Positions 26,488-35,138 of a stretch of DNA of 64,000 bases are shown piece after piece. Each line of letters begins with the position of its first letter. Positions within the stretch are counted from its first letter, which is position 1. Origin of the DNA: Tenacibaculum sp. 190130A14a (lineage in GTDB: Bacteria; Bacteroidota; Bacteroidia; Flavobacteriales; Flavobacteriaceae); the NCBI RefSeq assembly GCF_964048965.1, contig NZ_OZ040189.1:2542001-2606000 (forward strand), in the 5' to 3' direction. Position numbers and translations under genes: made by a program. The notes under the pieces were generated by a model. That model ran no database searches. It worked only from the letters and a program-made list of their open reading frames with translations, and had not been told where the DNA came from.

Positions 26488-28557
26488 ATGAAAACTCCAA
26501 AAACAATTCAAAACATAAAGAAAGTTATTATGATAATACAAGCTCTATTTTTCGTTGCGATGATACTTTTGGTATCAAAAATTAAACAAATAAGTTTTAA
26601 AAGATTAAAACTAGTTCCTCTAATTTTAATAGGAATATTCTATAACTGTAGTTCTACTTCCGAAAAAGAAATTTCAGATGTTATCGATACTCCAGATACG
26701 GTTGTTGAAGAGAAGCCTTTTAAAGTAAATAATAATAGTGGTCAACTTTCAAGTAGAATAACCTACGTTAACAGAACTGCAACCATTACACCGTTAGTTA
26801 CCGGTATCAATGCAAGAGGTAATTCGGGAGTCAACGGAACACAGGAAATGTATTACTGGGAGCATGTTGCTGAAGTAGCTCCTTTAGTTGTAAGTGGACA
26901 AACGTTAAGTGCTACTCATATTACATTAGACGACAATAAAGCATATGTAAGTTATCATAAACAAGGAGATGTACATTTAGGTGCTGTAGAAATTATAGAC
27001 TTAAACAATGCCAATTTTCCAGAAATTATTACACAAGCCACTTTCTTAAATTCCGATATAAATGCCGTTACTTCTGGTTTCACAAGCGGATCATCTTCAC
27101 TAAAAGTATGGTTGGCAATGTCTGATGCAAAAAATGGAGCACAATTATTTGAATTAGAAGCCAGCAATGGTTTTTTTACAGAAACCTACAGACGTAAAAA
27201 CTTATCCAACATTTTAGAAGGATCAGGGGTATCGGCTTCTGCAAATGGAATTGCAGTTACAGATGATTATTTATATATAACCTCAGGAAAAACTCATGGT
27301 GGAACTGTTCAACTTAATAAAAACACTCTTGAACCAGTAGATTCTGAAAGCTATAGTGACGCAAAATATGTTGCTGTAAACGGTACAAGTGTAGGTTCTA
27401 AAGTAGTAAGCTTAGTAACAGGAGATAACGCGAGTATCAAGGTTGATAATGTAAAAAACAGTTTAGAAACCTCTAGTTATGATATTGGATCTATTTTTCA
27501 CCAAAATGTAGTAGAAACTTACAGAGGTAAATCAACAATGGAATTCTCTCCAGTAGATCAAGACAAAGTATATATTGCAAAAGGAAAAGAAGGACTAGCC
27601 TTGGTAGACGTAAATAACGGTACCATAACCAATGAATCTAAAGGAACTATGTTAGTGGTAGGAAATACAAATGGAGTAACATCTGATATTGACTATGTAT
27701 ATACAGCAAATGGTTCTGACGGAATTTCAATTTCACCACATCCAACTAGTGGAGGCGGAAATATTGAACCCATCTTTTATTGGGACATGGCTGAAGAAGG
27801 AGCTTCTGCAAATTATATCATTGCAGATGGAGAATGGGTATTCGTTGCCAAAGGTGGCGGTGGATTTAAAATTCTAAGAAAACGTACCAAAGATGAGTAC
27901 AAAACAGTAACTACCTATAATAACAATGGTAAGCCAGATGGAATGGAAGACGATAAAGTTATTTGTAGCACATTACTACCAAACATTTATAACAATGTGT
28001 TACCTGAGCGTCAAAATGCTATGACGGCACACCCAGAGTATTTTACAAATCCAGTAAAAACTTTAGTTATTCAAGAAGAAACTGAATTAAATTTAACATT
28101 CATAGATGAAGGAGCTGGTTATAAAAACGTACTAGGATATTATACCTATGAAGAAGGAAACAAACCTACAAGCCCAGATCAAGTTGATAAAATTGTCATT
28201 TTTCCAAATGCTTCTGCTGAAAGATCTGGTGGAGAATTGGTAAGAGGAAACACCATGCGTTTATTAGGAACTTTTGAACCAGGTACTGTTGTTAGTTTCT
28301 TCTTAATTGCTAACGGATGGAGAAATGGAAGTATTACAGACGGGTACTATACACAACATTCAGATATTGATTATAACTTAAGTGGACGTCAACAAAGTAT
28401 TATTTTCTATGATTCAACATGTAGTTCAATTGTAATCGCTTTTGAAGATATTAGTGTACCCAATGGAGATAACGATTTTAATGATGCAATTTTTGAAATT
28501 ACACCTTCAAATCCAAATGCAATCGACACTTCTACTTTAAATCAAATAGGAAATTAA
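26488..28557 (+). CDS. DUF4114 surface protein with beta-propeller-like repeats
   Basis: 689 aa. The N-terminus has two hydrophobic stretches, about residues 12-28 and 40-54, the second ending in a lipobox-like FYNC at Cys54 followed by SSTSEKE, so the mature form may be a lipoprotein with an unusually long leader. Residues ~110-480 hold repeated strand motifs (KAYVSYHKQGD, DYLYITSGKTHGG, DKVYIAKGKEGLALVDVNNG, YVYTANGSDGISIS) like an LVIVD-type propeller. Residues ~540-680 form a DUF4114 domain ending VPNGDNDFNDAIFEI, typical of surface adhesion proteins. It closes the polymer cluster and may bind the product at the cell surface. Confidence 0.78.
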   Translation: MKTPKTIQNIKKVIMIIQALFFVAMILLVSKIKQISFKRLKLVPLILIGIFYNCSSTSEKEISDVIDTPDTVVEEKPFKVNNNSGQLSSRITYVNRTATITPLVTGINARGNSGVNGTQEMYYWEHVAEVAPLVVSGQTLSATHITLDDNKAYVSYHKQGDVHLGAVEIIDLNNANFPEIITQATFLNSDINAVTSGFTSGSSSLKVWLAMSDAKNGAQLFELEASNGFFTETYRRKNLSNILEGSGVSASANGIAVTDDYLYITSGKTHGGTVQLNKNTLEPVDSESYSDAKYVAVNGTSVGSKVVSLVTGDNASIKVDNVKNSLETSSYDIGSIFHQNVVETYRGKSTMEFSPVDQDKVYIAKGKEGLALVDVNNGTITNESKGTMLVVGNTNGVTSDIDYVYTANGSDGISISPHPTSGGGNIEPIFYWDMAEEGASANYIIADGEWVFVAKGGGGFKILRKRTKDEYKTVTTYNNNGKPDGMEDDKVICSTLLPNIYNNVLPERQNAMTAHPEYFTNPVKTLVIQEETELNLTFIDEGAGYKNVLGYYTYEEGNKPTSPDQVDKIVIFPNASAERSGGELVRGNTMRLLGTFEPGTVVSFFLIANGWRNGSITDGYYTQHSDIDYNLSGRQQSIIFYDSTCSSIVIAFEDISVPNGDNDFNDAIFEITPSNPNAIDTSTLNQIGN

Positions 28558-28571
28558 AACCAAGGGAATTT

Positions 28572-28619
28572 AAAAGTAAAAAAGCCTTACTAGTTTTTCT
28601 AGTAAGGCTTTTTACTTTT
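28572..28619. terminator. Bidirectional terminator, long perfect stem
   Basis: About 20 paired bases: AAAAGTAAAAAAGCC... with ...GGCTTTTTACTTTT around the core GCCTTACTAG/CTAGTAAGGC. It serves the DUF4114 gene (plus) and possibly the cupin gene (minus). The same core occurs in the tRNA terminator at 38636-38665. Confidence 0.9.
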
Positions 28620-28658
28620 CAACCTCATCAATGAATAAGACTCACTTTTCCCATAGCT

Positions 28659-29186
28659 TTACCATGTGGTTACATTATCTAAATAACGTATCAATCTTCC
28701 TTCTTCTACTTCTTTAAAAAAGTCACAACTCGTTAATCTTAACATCACAGTATTGTCTTTTAAAGTTTGCGTATTGTGAATATCACCTGGTAAATAAACA
28801 CGACATTCTCCTGCTTTTAAAATAGTAGCTTCCTTTTGCACCACATCCATAGTGCCATCAGGAAAAAACACACGATTAAACAATCCCATTTTTGACGAAC
28901 CTTGTAATACGGCGTAAATTACCCAACCAGCTCCATGATCATGAGGAGGACTTATATCTCCTTCTTGTTCTAAATGTCCCATTAAAACAAATCCATGCTC
29001 CTTACTTCTATAAATCTCTTTAAAAGAGAGTTGATTCTTTAACATGTCATCCACCCAATCTTCTGTTGCACTATTTTTAATAAGGTTTTCTATTAACTCT
29101 TTGCTCTGCTTTACCAAATTAGAATTTAATGGTCCCCAAATATTAGAAATTCCCTCTATGCAATGATCCAATTTTGTCTGTTTCAT
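28659..29186 (-). CDS. Cupin-fold metal enzyme, cysteine-dioxygenase-like
   Basis: 175 aa, single cupin domain. Metal ligands are visible as HDHG (His-Asp-His in PPHDHGAGW, about residues 82-85), a conserved Gly/Tyr strand (WVIYAVLQGSSK) and the second motif GDIHNTQ (His about 136). The pattern fits the cysteine dioxygenase-related group of predicted metal-dependent enzymes rather than bona fide CDO. Transcribed in the same direction as the AraC regulator upstream (94-base gap), which may control it. Confidence 0.75.
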   Translation of the reverse strand: MKQTKLDHCIEGISNIWGPLNSNLVKQSKELIENLIKNSATEDWVDDMLKNQLSFKEIYRSKEHGFVLMGHLEQEGDISPPHDHGAGWVIYAVLQGSSKMGLFNRVFFPDGTMDVVQKEATILKAGECRVYLPGDIHNTQTLKDNTVMLRLTSCDFFKEVEEGRLIRYLDNVTTW

Positions 29187-29280
29187 AATTTTATCTTTTA
29201 GTTATAAACTGAATACTTATTCAAAAGTATAACGTGTATAGAACATTGTTTATGGACAAAAGTTGGACATTTAGGGATAT

Positions 29281-30159
29281 TTATCCCTTTATAGCAAAAT
29301 TATTTCGATACATTTCTGCAGTAAAAGAAGTGTGTTTTTTGAAGAAACGCATAAAATAAGAAGTATCCGTAAAACCTAATTCATGTGCAATTTCTGTCAC
29401 AGTATTTTTAGTGAAAAGTAATAAGCGTTTGGCTTCTATTAATATGCGCTCATGAATTAAATTCATAACTGTTTTGTTCAGAGATTTTTTACATAAACTG
29501 TTCAAATGTTTAGAAGAGATATGCATTAATTTAGCATAATCTTCTAATTTTCTATGAGTTTTATAATAAGTATCAATCAAGGTTTCCAACTTTCTTAGTT
29601 GATAGGTGAGATAAATGTGATTATTAGATGTTATAGGTTCTTCATAAACTCTTGCAACACGTATTAGTAAGACTTCAAACAATGCTCTTAATAAATTGTC
29701 CTTTGCCTTAGATTTATGTTCCTCGAAAAGCTCATCCCAAGCTACAGCTATTTTTTCATCTTTCTCTCCTAACTGTAACATAGGAGTATTATTCATCGAG
29801 TGAAAAAAAGGATAGTCTAATAATTTTTGAAAATTATCATTCAAATGATAAAATGCCGAATCAAAAGAAATAACATAACCTTCAGTATCACGGCTTGTTT
29901 TTAATGAATGAATTTGCCCTGGAGAAACAAAAAACATGCAATTAGGTTTAATTTTATAAGTTTTAAAATCTATTGAATGCTCCCCTACTCCTTTCTTAAT
30001 AAACATAATATGATAAAAGTTATGTCTATGAGGAGCTACAACAATTTGATTTTCAAAAATAGCACCTGTTAATTGTTCTATTTCAAACTTTGAAACTTCT
30101 TCATTAAGAATATGATCGATTGTTCTAATTGGAACATCTTTAAACTCTTTTTTACCCAT
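29281..30159 (-). CDS. AraC-family regulator with cupin sensor domain
   Basis: 292 aa. Residues ~20-120 form an AraC-type cupin ligand domain (VAPHRHNFYHIMFIKKG, FVSPGQIHSLK). The C-terminal ~100 residues hold the two helix-turn-helix motifs (YAKLMHISSKHLNSLCKKSLN and IAHELGFTDTSYFMRFFKKHTS). Cytoplasmic one-component regulator; ligand unknown. A TACCTTTG box on the minus strand at 30227-30234 could be its promoter -7 element. Confidence 0.88.
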   Translation of the reverse strand: MGKKEFKDVPIRTIDHILNEEVSKFEIEQLTGAIFENQIVVAPHRHNFYHIMFIKKGVGEHSIDFKTYKIKPNCMFFVSPGQIHSLKTSRDTEGYVISFDSAFYHLNDNFQKLLDYPFFHSMNNTPMLQLGEKDEKIAVAWDELFEEHKSKAKDNLLRALFEVLLIRVARVYEEPITSNNHIYLTYQLRKLETLIDTYYKTHRKLEDYAKLMHISSKHLNSLCKKSLNKTVMNLIHERILIEAKRLLLFTKNTVTEIAHELGFTDTSYFMRFFKKHTSFTAEMYRNNFAIKG

Positions 30160-30594
30160 AATCTATTTTTAAATCGAGATAAAAACCAAAATGGTTATAT
30201 GTCTATAAAATACATTTTTAGTTTAACAAAGGTATCAATATCACTATGTAATTAGTATGTACAAAAAGCCGTTTATTAGGTACAAAACCATAAATTGAGT
30301 TATAAATATTCAAGTGAACTAAGAACTTTTATTGATCTACTATTCTTAATTCATACTTTTTTGAGTCACACTTTGCTGTATTTTTTATAACGCAACAACA
30401 TGAGTATTTACAAACCTTATTAAATTTACGTTTTGATTGTATGTTTTTTCTAAATTAAATGGGTTCATTATTACGGGCTTAAAACTGTACAAAACACTAT
30501 TAAATGATTTTCACTATCCAATGACATGACATTTTTTTTAACTTTATCATTCCTTTTTAATCTAAAATTCAATCAATAACTTGCATATAATAGA
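30160..30594. other. Intergenic region between AraC and VOC-lipoprotein genes
   Basis: 435 AT-rich bases, divergent promoters expected. On the minus strand TACCTTTG (30227-30234) fits TAnnTTTG, about 70 bases upstream of the AraC ATG; a properly spaced -33 box is not visible. Nothing else recognised: no repeat, no RNA gene, no small gene that I can support. Confidence 0.5.
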
Positions 30595-31422
30595 ATGAAA
30601 TATATTTACATAATTATAATAATATTTGGATTGAGTTCTTGTAAAAAAGAACGCACATCTGAACCTAACCCTAAACCTATCCTACAACATTCTTCACCAG
30701 ACATTAAACTCGATCATTTTAATATTTGGGTTGACCGTCCTGAAAAAGCTAAACAAAAATTAGAAGAAATTGGTTTTTACGCTGTTCCTGATTCGCTTTC
30801 TACTGTCCATGTAGGACAAGGAACTACTGGGAAATACTTTTATTTCTTAAACAGTTACTTAGAGTTAATTTTTCCGTATAATCAAGAAGAATTTGATAAA
30901 AACAATAAAATTAATCACTTAATGGACTTTTATGAAAGAGCCAATCATACAACGAACGGGGCATCTCCTTTCGGTTTGGCCCTAAAAATAAAAGATTATG
31001 ATTTAGACAAGGTTCCATTTAATATTGTTGCGTATCACCAAAATTGGATGAAAGAAAATGCTAGTATCTATGCCGCTAAAAATTCTAAGATAAATCTTAA
31101 GGAACCTTCTATTTTTATTGTCTATCCAGAAATTGAATCGGATGTATTTCAAACTATGGACGACTTAAAAAATATTCCAGAAGAATATAGCTTTGTAAGA
31201 ACGTTTTATAAACACCCAAATGGAGCTCAAAAGGTTACAAAAATCCACATAACTTCAAACGGTTTAAATTCAGATTCCAAAACTATTAAAACCATAAATA
31301 ACATTGAAAAAATCAGTACTGAAAATGGTAAAGAACACCTCATGGAACTCTATTTTGACAATGGTATACAAAATAAATCTTTTGATTTAAGACCCGAGTT
31401 ACCAATAATCATACATTTATAA
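30595..31422 (+). CDS. Glyoxalase-like (VOC) lipoprotein
   Basis: 275 aa. Signal peptide with lipobox LSSC (Cys16). The mature protein begins with a charged linker and then a glyoxalase-like domain: LDHFNIWVDRPEKAKQKLEEIGF is the first beta-alpha motif, followed by GKYFYFLNSYLELIF. Only one half of the usual VOC metal site is evident (His in LDHFN and Glu in YLELIF). The remainder (about 130-275) has FNIVAYHQNWM and is less clear. Substrate unknown; localisation to the periplasm or outer membrane is unusual for this fold, though seen in Bacteroidota. Confidence 0.72.
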   Translation: MKYIYIIIIIFGLSSCKKERTSEPNPKPILQHSSPDIKLDHFNIWVDRPEKAKQKLEEIGFYAVPDSLSTVHVGQGTTGKYFYFLNSYLELIFPYNQEEFDKNNKINHLMDFYERANHTTNGASPFGLALKIKDYDLDKVPFNIVAYHQNWMKENASIYAAKNSKINLKEPSIFIVYPEIESDVFQTMDDLKNIPEEYSFVRTFYKHPNGAQKVTKIHITSNGLNSDSKTIKTINNIEKISTENGKEHLMELYFDNGIQNKSFDLRPELPIIIHL

Positions 31423-31553
31423 TACACCTCATTAATTCCGCAAAAAAAATCATAAGTCTTGAAGAAATTATATTAGTTCAAATAAACCATATTATCTAAT
31501 TCTCTCTAACTATTTTGATTATACTACTATGCTATAATTTAACATGAATTTTA

Positions 31554-31591
31554 TTTTTGTTTAACGAAATAAGCGAAACATTAAACAAAAA
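31554..31591. promoter_or_regulatory. Perfect 11-bp inverted repeat upstream of the photolyase operon
   Basis: Arms TTTTTGTTTAA (31554-31564) and TTAAACAAAAA (31581-31591) with a 16-base spacer CGAAATAAGCGAAACA. The repeat ends 5 bases before a TATCTTTG -7 element, so it would overlap the -33 region. A dimeric regulator binding here would control the light-related operon; a MerR/CarH-type regulator is a plausible guess. Confidence 0.6.
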
Positions 31592-31595
31592 TATT

Positions 31596-31603
31596 TATCT
31601 TTG
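31596..31603 (+). promoter_or_regulatory. -7 promoter element of the DUF2256/cryptochrome operon
   Basis: TATCTTTG matches TAnnTTTG and ends 5 bases before the ATG at 31609. Transcription would begin at or next to the start codon, giving a leaderless or near-leaderless message if this promoter is used. Confidence 0.55.
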
Positions 31604-31608
31604 TATAT

Positions 31609-31755
31609 ATGGCTCAATCCTTTAAAAAACAGTATTTACCATCAAAAATTTGCGAATGTTGTGGTAGACCATTTACATGGAGAAAAAAATGGAAACTGAA
31701 TTGGGACCACGTTAAATATTGTAGTAAAAGATGCAGATCAAAAAAACAGCGGTAG
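31609..31755 (+). CDS. DUF2256 zinc-ribbon mini-protein
   Basis: 48 aa. Contains the DUF2256 signature: LPSKIC, the Cys pair C15-x2-C18 in [15 protein letters not shown], the tryptophans of [11 protein letters not shown], and C38-x3-C42 in YCSKRC. The four Cys would bind one zinc. In many bacteria this tiny gene precedes a cryptochrome or photolyase gene, as here. Its 3' end overlaps the CRY-DASH start (31731) by 25 bases in another frame, which fits tight coupling. Function is not established; association with flavoprotein photolyases is by gene neighbourhood. Confidence 0.88.
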   Translation: MAQSFKKQYLPSKICECCGRPFTWRKKWKLNWDHVKYCSKRCRSKKQR

Positions 31756-33035
31756 TTTGGTTTACCAATAACTTGAGAATAGAAGATAATAAACCTTTAT
31801 ATGAAGCTTGTGCTAAATATGAAAATGTTATTGGAGTTTATTGTTTTAATAAATCTGATTTCAATAAAACTCAATTTGGATTTAAAAAAATTGAAAAATT
31901 TAGAGCCAAATTCTTACTAGAAACTGTGAAAGACTTATCTAAAAATCTTCTAAAACTAAACATTTCTCTTTTTACCTTTTTCTCTTTACCAGAAAAAATT
32001 ATACCTCAATTTTGTTGTCAACACAATGCAGATGTACTTTTCTTTCAAAATGAATTTACCCAAGAAGAACTAAATACTATTAAGGCTATAACTCAAAAAT
32101 TACCAAAAAAAACGGCAGTGAATAGTTATTATGATCAGTTCTTATTTCGTCCTGAATCGATTCCCTTTCAAATTAATGATATTCCTGAAATCTTTACCAA
32201 CTTCAGAAAAGAAATAGAGAAAAACGCAAAAGTTTACAATACGTTATCTATTACATCAAAGGCAGACTCTAATTTTATTAAAGTTGATACTCCAATACCA
32301 ACCCTAAAAGATTTAGGCTTTCAAGATTTTGAGCTTAACACAAATACTGCATTTCCTTTTCAGGGAGGAGAAACCAATGCTTATAAACGCTTAAACCATT
32401 ATTTTTTTATTTCCAGGAAGTTAAGTTTCTACAAAAAAACGAGAAATGGTTTATTAGGTATTGATTATAGCTCAAAATTCTCTCCTTGGTTAGCAAATGG
32501 CTCTCTCTCTGTAAGAACTATTTATTGGCAAGTAAAAAAATACGAACAAGAACACGGTAAAAATCAATCTACCTACTGGATGATCTTTGAACTTATTTGG
32601 CGGGATTATTTTAAATTTTTATCTCTAAAACATCAAAACAATCTGTTCAAACTTACAGGAATAAAACAGCTAAATTATAATTGGAAAAGAGACGCACATT
32701 TAATTCGATCATGGATTGATGGTAAAACTTCCAACCAATTTGTAAATGCTAACATGATAGAGCTAAAACTAACCGGATGGATGAGTAATAGAGGTAGACA
32801 AAATGTAGCTTCTTTTTTTGCCAAAGATCTCCTCTTAGATTGGAGAATTGGTGCTGCATATTTTGAAAGTTTACTAATCGATTTTGATGTGCATAGCAAC
32901 TATGGAAATTGGCAATATGTTTCAGGAGTGGGAAATGATCCAAGAAATAGAAAATTTAACGTTCAGTTACAGTCACAACGGTACGACGCTACCGGTAAAT
33001 ACAGAAGCACTTGGTTACAACACAACTTATTTTAA
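31731..33035 (+). CDS. DASH-type cryptochrome
   Basis: 434 aa. N-terminal Rossmann-like photolyase domain ([17 protein letters not shown]) for the antenna cofactor, then an FAD-binding helical domain with [62 protein letters not shown] (motif spread over ~40 residues around 350-390) and [20 protein letters not shown] near the C-terminus. The FNxQxQ/YDxxGxYxxTW pattern is typical of CRY-DASH proteins that bind FAD and repair single-stranded or looped DNA or act as light sensors. Follows DUF2256 and abuts the second photolyase-family gene (stop and next ATG touch). Confidence 0.9.
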   Translation: MQIKKTAVVWFTNNLRIEDNKPLYEACAKYENVIGVYCFNKSDFNKTQFGFKKIEKFRAKFLLETVKDLSKNLLKLNISLFTFFSLPEKIIPQFCCQHNADVLFFQNEFTQEELNTIKAITQKLPKKTAVNSYYDQFLFRPESIPFQINDIPEIFTNFRKEIEKNAKVYNTLSITSKADSNFIKVDTPIPTLKDLGFQDFELNTNTAFPFQGGETNAYKRLNHYFFISRKLSFYKKTRNGLLGIDYSSKFSPWLANGSLSVRTIYWQVKKYEQEHGKNQSTYWMIFELIWRDYFKFLSLKHQNNLFKLTGIKQLNYNWKRDAHLIRSWIDGKTSNQFVNANMIELKLTGWMSNRGRQNVASFFAKDLLLDWRIGAAYFESLLIDFDVHSNYGNWQYVSGVGNDPRNRKFNVQLQSQRYDATGKYRSTWLQHNLF

Positions 33036-34541
33036 ATGAAAGAAGCTACCATACTATTTCCTCATCAACTATTTAAAGATATTGAGCTACTAAATAAAGA
33101 AAACACAATTTACCTGATTGAAGAATACCTATTCTTTAAACAGTATAATTTTCATAAACAAAAACTAGCTTTTCATAGAGCATCTATGAAATTTTATGAG
33201 AACTTCTTATTACAAATGGGTTTTGATGTTATCTATATTGAAACTCACCAAGCTCTCTGTAATATTAAAACTTTAATACCACAATTAATACATGAGGGAA
33301 TAGAAAAAATTCACCTCTATGACCCTACCGATAATTGGCTCGAACAGCAAATCAGAAGTTTTGAAGCTCACGTAGAAATTAAGATATACGACAATCCTTC
33401 ATTTTTAAATACAAAAAATCAATTATCATCCTTTTTTAAAACCTCTAAAAAGAAGTTTTATCAAACATCGTTTTATAAAGCACAACGTCTTCAGAGAAAC
33501 ATTCTCATTACCGAAGGAAAACCAGACGGAGGCAAATGGACCTATGATATAGAAAACCGAAAGAAATACCCTAAACATAAAAAACCTCCTAAAATTATTT
33601 TCCCTGAAAGTAATACTTATTATCAAGAAGCCATAGACTATATAGAAAGTCATTTTTCGAGTAACCTAGGAGAGTTAACTGAAAAGCAGCTTTATCCTAA
33701 TACTTTCTCAGAAGCCGAAAATTGGTTGTTAAACTTTTTGAAAACAAGGTTTAATGAATTTGGGGATTATGAAGATGCGATAGTAAAAGACAAGCATTTT
33801 CTTAACCACAGTATACTATCTCCTCTTATAAATACCGGTTTGCTAACGCCAAAACATGTAGTTAATACTACTATTACCTATGCTAAGAATAACAATATTC
33901 CTATCAATTCATTGGAAGGGTTTATAAGACAAATCCTTGGTTGGCGTGAATTTATTAGAGGTGTTTATGAAGTGAAAGGGTCTGAAGAACGAACTAAAAA
34001 CTTCTGGAATCATTCTCGTAAAATTCCAAAAGAGTTTTATAATGGAACTACAGGAATAATACCGATAGACAACACCATCAAAAAAATTATAAAGACTGGA
34101 TACGCTCATCATATAGAACGACTAATGATTCTTGGAAATTTTATGTTGCTATGTGAATTTAATCCTGATGAAGTTTACCAGTGGTTTATGGAGTTCTTTA
34201 TTGACAGTTATGATTGGGTTATGGTTCCAAATGTATATGGAATGGGTTTATTTTCAGATGGTGGTTTAATGTCTACCAAGCCTTATATAAGTAGTAGCAA
34301 TTATATAAAGAAGATGAGTGATTATCCATCTGGAGACTGGCAAAAAATTTGGGATGGTCTTTTTTGGAGGTTTCTGGATAAAAACAGCTCATTCTTTTCT
34401 AAAAATCCACGACTTCGAATGCTACTTAACAATTTAGAGAAAATGGATGTAGACAAACGTATTGAACATTTTGAAAATGCTCTTACTTTTTTAAATAACC
34501 TAGGAAATTCAACAAAAAGTGAACAACTGAATTTATTATAA
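33036..34541 (+). CDS. FeS-BCP/CryPro-type photolyase homologue lacking cluster cysteines
   Basis: 501 aa, member of the prokaryotic (6-4) photolyase-related group (ATILFPHQLFKD start, ILGWREFIRGVY, MVPNVYGMGLFSDGGLM, STKPYISSSNYIKKMSDY). In the group's characterised members three Cys follow MSDY (CxxC and a later CPF) and, with one more Cys, ligate a 4Fe-4S cluster. Here residues after MSDY (427-430) read PSGDWQKIWDG, so these three Cys are absent. The FAD-binding core otherwise looks intact. It is either a cluster-free subclade or has lost the cluster recently. Directly follows CRY-DASH with no gap. Confidence 0.85.
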   Translation: MKEATILFPHQLFKDIELLNKENTIYLIEEYLFFKQYNFHKQKLAFHRASMKFYENFLLQMGFDVIYIETHQALCNIKTLIPQLIHEGIEKIHLYDPTDNWLEQQIRSFEAHVEIKIYDNPSFLNTKNQLSSFFKTSKKKFYQTSFYKAQRLQRNILITEGKPDGGKWTYDIENRKKYPKHKKPPKIIFPESNTYYQEAIDYIESHFSSNLGELTEKQLYPNTFSEAENWLLNFLKTRFNEFGDYEDAIVKDKHFLNHSILSPLINTGLLTPKHVVNTTITYAKNNNIPINSLEGFIRQILGWREFIRGVYEVKGSEERTKNFWNHSRKIPKEFYNGTTGIIPIDNTIKKIIKTGYAHHIERLMILGNFMLLCEFNPDEVYQWFMEFFIDSYDWVMVPNVYGMGLFSDGGLMSTKPYISSSNYIKKMSDYPSGDWQKIWDGLFWRFLDKNSSFFSKNPRLRMLLNNLEKMDVDKRIEHFENALTFLNNLGNSTKSEQLNLL

Positions 34542-34855
34542 TAATCTCAATTCATGAAGTGGTAATTTTGTTCTCTAATCAATCCTGTTTTATTTAATCA
34601 AAGTATAGTTTAAATTATCTCTCTTTGGTATACTACTTACAAACTTTTTTTGATTTGTTTCAATACTTGTTTTAAACTCATTTTGTATAAAACACAAAAA
34701 GTAATTTTAAAAATGCATTTTTTTATCATAAAATACTATAAATGCTTATTACATTTGAGTATGAGCATATTAATTTTTACTCCTCGTAACATTTCCCTAG
34801 TATATTCCCCTTGTTATTAGTTAATATGTTCAGAACTATTCGGTATCAATGGTTT

Positions 34856-34893
34856 AAAAAGTAAACTTCTTATATTTAAGTAGTTTACTTTTT
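34856..34893. terminator. Bidirectional terminator hairpin
   Basis: 12-bp perfect stem AAAAAGTAAACT/AGTTTACTTTTT with a 14-base loop; T-run on either strand. Confidence 0.65.
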
Positions 34894-34957
34894 CTGTTAA
34901 TTGAGACTACTACATTCTATACATCTTAGTCTAACCACATTCATCGAGTACAAATAA

Positions 34958-34986
34958 AAAAGCGCTATTATAAAAATCGCGCTTTT
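34958..34986. terminator. Bidirectional terminator hairpin
   Basis: Stem AAAAGCGC/GCGCTTTT, GC-rich core with A/T tails on both sides; ends the minus-strand HTH gene and can stop readthrough from the photolyase operon. Confidence 0.75.
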
Positions 34987-35138
34987 CACTATTTGGTTTA
35001 GTTATTATTATTAAAATCTTGACTAATAATCCCAGTATGCTTTTTCATTAATGGTAACACTAGTACTATTCCTATTTAAATTTATTTCGATTTCTAAATA
35101 TGGTATTCTTATTCGTATTTGACGTAATTTTTTTTAAA

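Larger units (their letters stand above)
34542..35138. other. Intergenic region with two terminator hairpins
   Basis: About 600 AT-rich bases between convergent genes. Two hairpins are visible (34856-34893 and 34958-34986, listed separately). No gene or further repeat that I can support. Confidence 0.55.
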
